Positions 61,604 to 64,000 of a stretch of 64,000 nt of DNA are shown one piece after another. Source of the DNA: Acidobacteriaceae bacterium UBA1307 (lineage in GTDB: Bacteria > Acidobacteriota > Terriglobia > Terriglobales > Acidobacteriaceae); assembly GCA_002307235.1 (NCBI GenBank), contig DBTV01000048.1, positions 96,979-160,978 of the forward strand, given 5' to 3'. A program made the translations under genes and the position numbers. The notes beneath the pieces are model-generated. The model was given only the letters and a program-made list of their open reading frames with translations. It was not told the origin of the DNA and did no database searches. How positions within the stretch are numbered: position 1 is the stretch's first letter; every line of letters starts with the position of its first letter.

Positions 61604-63739
61604 TTACTTTCGCCTGGAGTGCTTGCGACCGGAAGAGGACGCGGGTTCACTTTGCGCCTTCTTCACCGGCTCGGCCTTTTCCTTTTTCGAGGAGGTCTTT
61701 CTGGTGGACTCGACCTTCGACGCAGAGCGCGCGGCAGATTTTTCCGAACGCGAAGCCGACTTTGCCGAGCGCGCCGTCGACTTCGTTTCGGCGGTCTTCG
61801 CATCCTCCTGCGCCGCGGCTCCGTGCTTCGAACGCCTGGATTCACGCGGGGTTTCGCGATCATCGCTGCTTGCTGCGCTGGTTGCTACGCACGGTGCGGC
61901 ATGCCGCCCCTTGCGCTTTTTGCCCTTGGCGGGCGCGCAGTTTTTCGTCGTGGCCTCCGGCGCCGCCTCGTCACTTGCACCACGCTTGCTGGTCCGCGCA
62001 CCGCGACGCACCGGAGCGGTTGCCGCATCGCTGACCTGCAGACGACGACCGGCGGCAATCTTCGTGCTCGCACCCTTCAGGTGATTCCACTGCCGCAACT
62101 GGTTGAGCGAAACACCGTAGCGGTCGGCGATGGTCACCAGCGTATCGCCCTTGCGCACCTTGTAGCTCTGCGCATGCTCGGCCACAGACGGCGCGGAAGA
62201 TGCGGAAGATTTGGATGCGGTCAAAGCAGAAGACGACGGCAGCGCCACTGCGGCTGATGAGGGAATCGCCAGGCCTTCGACATTGGTCAGATCGGAGTCG
62301 GCCGTAAGCTGGTTGGCCGCTGCCAGATCTTCGACACCAACATGGCGCTCATGAGCAATCGAGGCCAGCGTTTCGCCGGAGGCCACGCGATGGTAGCGCC
62401 AGGCAATGCGGCGCGCCACGGGAACCGCGGCCACGCGGCGCTCGAAGAGTCCGCCGGTACCGGCCGGCAGATGCAGATCGAAGCTGCTGTCGGGCGGCGT
62501 GATGCGGCGCAGGAGGCTCGGATTCAGCGCTGCCATCTCCTCGACAGAAGCACCGACAATGTCGCCCACCAGACGCAGATCGATCGCATAATTGATCGTC
62601 ACCGTATCGGTCAGCACCGGCGGATCGGAGGCAATCTCGTCAAAGCCATACTCGGCCGGATGGTTGGCGATGATGATCGCGGCAAGAATCTCAGGCACGT
62701 AGCTTTTGGTATCGACCGGCAGATTGTTGCGCTTGTACAGCTCCCAGAAATCCGCGTAGCCGGTCTTCTGCACCGCGCGCTGCACGTTGCGCGTGCCCCA
62801 GTTATAGGAGGCCATCGACAGGTACCAGTCGCCGAGCTGGTTATAGATGAACTTCATGTAGCGGGCGTAGGCGCGCGTCGATTTTTCCGGGTCGAAGCGC
62901 TCATCCACATAGGCCGTCCTGGCCAGCCCATAAAACTTGTCGTTGGGCATGAACTGCCACATGCCGCCAGCACCCGAGCTGCGATTGAGCGCGCGCGGAT
63001 TGAAGCTCGACTCGGCCACCGCCAGATAGATCAGATCCTGCGGCACGCCCTCTTCGGCCATCACCCGCTGAATCATCGCCCGATAACGGCCGGCACGTTG
63101 CAGCGAGTGCAACAGCGTATTGTGGCCGCGCTTGGTGTTGGCAAAAAAGTTGATGAACGACGCCACGTAGTCGTTGACCACCAGCGGCAGATCGGACTTG
63201 GTCGTAGCCAGGTCCGCCTGCGCCTTGGCCACCAGATTCGGATCGACCTTGAAGGTAACCTCGGCGGCAGCCTCGGCCGGCGTCTCTTCCTGCTGCGGCA
63301 CAAATCCGTTGCCGCGCTTGAGCGCCTCGGTCTCGAGTGCATTCACCTTGTCGAGAATGTGGTCGAACTCTTCCTGCAGCGACGGGTCGGCCTTGATGTC
63401 GATGCCGCTCAACAGCATCAGATCGACGGCGCGATCAAACTCGGCCTTGGCGTCGGCCAGACGCCCCTTGCGGTAGTCGGCTTCGCCAAGCGCATAGGCC
63501 TGCTCAACCTGCTGAATCAACTGCCGTACGTGGCGCGACTCGTGCGGATTGGGCGCGGGGGCGCTCTGCTGCGGCGCGACGGCGGGCAGCGCGGGCGCGG
63601 TGGCCTCGGGGGCCACGGACGCAGACTTCTGGTCCGTCGGCGTGCAACCGCTCAGGACTAAAGACAAAAGCACACAACCCACCACCGGCAGGTTGAAGGT
63701 CTTGCCCGGCCATTGGCCGAGCCGCATCGGATTCTGCAT
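61604..63739 (-). CDS. MltD-like membrane-bound lytic murein transglycosylase with LysM domains and a basic tail
   Basis: A 711-residue lipoprotein: a hydrophobic signal ends in the lipobox LVLSGC (Cys32). The SLT catalytic domain (~235-400) has the catalytic Glu at ~243 in LIYLAVAESSFNPRALNRSSGAGGMWQFMP. Two LysM modules follow (WRYHRVASGETLASIAHERHVG and YKVRKGDTLVTIADRYGVSLNQLRQWNHL as landmarks, ~445 and ~525), which bind peptidoglycan. The final ~130 residues are a Ser/Lys/Arg/Ala-rich basic tail unlike other MltD proteins. Start ATG at 63739; a GTG at 63754 is possible. Divergent from lepA. Confidence 0.92.
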   Translation of the reverse strand: MQNPMRLGQWPGKTFNLPVVGCVLLSLVLSGCTPTDQKSASVAPEATAPALPAVAPQQSAPAPNPHESRHVRQLIQQVEQAYALGEADYRKGRLADAKAEFDRAVDLMLLSGIDIKADPSLQEEFDHILDKVNALETEALKRGNGFVPQQEETPAEAAAEVTFKVDPNLVAKAQADLATTKSDLPLVVNDYVASFINFFANTKRGHNTLLHSLQRAGRYRAMIQRVMAEEGVPQDLIYLAVAESSFNPRALNRSSGAGGMWQFMPNDKFYGLARTAYVDERFDPEKSTRAYARYMKFIYNQLGDWYLSMASYNWGTRNVQRAVQKTGYADFWELYKRNNLPVDTKSYVPEILAAIIIANHPAEYGFDEIASDPPVLTDTVTINYAIDLRLVGDIVGASVEEMAALNPSLLRRITPPDSSFDLHLPAGTGGLFERRVAAVPVARRIAWRYHRVASGETLASIAHERHVGVEDLAAANQLTADSDLTNVEGLAIPSSAAVALPSSSALTASKSSASSAPSVAEHAQSYKVRKGDTLVTIADRYGVSLNQLRQWNHLKGASTKIAAGRRLQVSDAATAPVRRGARTSKRGASDEAAPEATTKNCAPAKGKKRKGRHAAPCVATSAASSDDRETPRESRRSKHGAAAQEDAKTAETKSTARSAKSASRSEKSAARSASKVESTRKTSSKKEKAEPVKKAQSEPASSSGRKHSRRK

Positions 63740-63827
63740 ACGAGTAAAAGGCACTATGCCGATGATAAGCTATGCCATAGAGGCAATGCGCGTGCCACGC
63801 GCGCAAAAAGGTGCCTCCTACGCCTGC

Positions 63828-64000
63828 ATGGACTCACGATACATTCGCAATTTCGCCATCATCGCCCACATCGACCACGGCAAGTCGACGCTGAGCGACC
63901 GCCTTCTCGAGCTGACCGGCTCCGTCACTGGCCGTGAAATGCAGGCGCAAATCCTCGACGATATGGATCTCGAGCGTGAGCGCGGCATCACCATCAAGGC
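63828..64000 (+). CDS. lepA: Elongation factor 4 (LepA), 3' partial
   Basis: Starts with ATG at 63828 and reads MDSRYIRNFAIIAHIDHGK, continuing STLSDRLLELTGSV and MDLERERGITIK to the window edge (57 codons seen). AHIDHGKST is the G1 P-loop and RERGITIK the switch-I region of translational GTPases; the immediate MDSRYIRN start is LepA-like rather than EF-G. LepA binds ribosomes and affects elongation/assembly under stress. Divergent from the MltD gene. Confidence 0.93.
   Translation, partial: MDSRYIRNFAIIAHIDHGKSTLSDRLLELTGSVTGREMQAQILDDMDLERERGITIK

Noticed and set aside
62342..63661. 439-codon plus-strand open frame opposite the lytic transglycosylase
   Set aside because: No recognisable motifs; the minus strand has a lipobox, SLT active site and LysM domains.

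Overview
The window looks like a chromosome segment from an acidobacterium, most likely class Terriglobia (Acidobacteriaceae). The reasons are a GC-rich core genome, TonB-dependent receptors with an N-terminal carboxypeptidase-regulatory-like domain, large exported S53 (sedolisin) proteases with tandem Ig-like domains, membrane-anchored winged-helix regulators, and a Gram-negative lipid A pathway (fabZ, lpxA, lpxI). The genus cannot be fixed from the sequence alone.

Layout. 1-8.1 kb is core: the 3' end of a class A penicillin-binding protein, a MazF-type toxin-antitoxin pair behind a large palindrome, ribF, a PhnP-like metallo-hydrolase, a DUF1844 protein, ygfZ and an exported HELTH protein. 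8.3-12.4 kb is one seven-PAS GGDEF-EAL protein, followed by a MITE-like inverted-repeat element. 12.6-14.3 kb holds a CsoR/RcnR/FrmR-family regulator divergent from an OprB-like porin, with two operator-like sites between them. 14.3-18.4 kb holds a polysaccharide deacetylase, a glycosyltransferase with a GtrA-like membrane domain, and panB-panC. 18.5-26 kb holds qorB with an Rrf2 regulator, an S53 protease with an unusual active-site Asn, rpmB, msrB, ridA and an Hsp70-like protein.

The accessory part (26.3-52.9 kb) looks like a polymer-degradation region built from three modules. Module 1 is a TonB receptor plus GH106 alpha-L-rhamnosidase-like enzyme, divergent from a membrane-anchored regulator. 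Module 2 is an S53 protease divergent from a CadC-like winged-helix/TPR regulator. Module 3 is a TonB receptor with tandem LacI-type operator-like sites, followed by a very large modular GH43-like exported protein. Module 3 is visibly poorer in G+C and is bracketed by two copies of an 86-bp direct repeat. On the right it ends in a decayed IS630-type transposase, a decayed integrase start, a broken tRNA copy and an intact tRNA-Phe. I read this as a genomic island at a tRNA locus.

53.3-64 kb returns to core-like sequence: an exported adenosine deaminase overlapping an exported protein gene, a lipoprotein-sorting-like protein, and fabZ-lpxA and lpxI separated by a REP-associated tyrosine transposase (RAYT) with mirror-image hairpin arrays on both sides. 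Then come a peroxiredoxin, a lysine-rich histone-H1-like protein, an MltD-like lytic transglycosylase and the start of lepA. Dispersed intergenic repeats occur at 24.5 and 56.8 kb.
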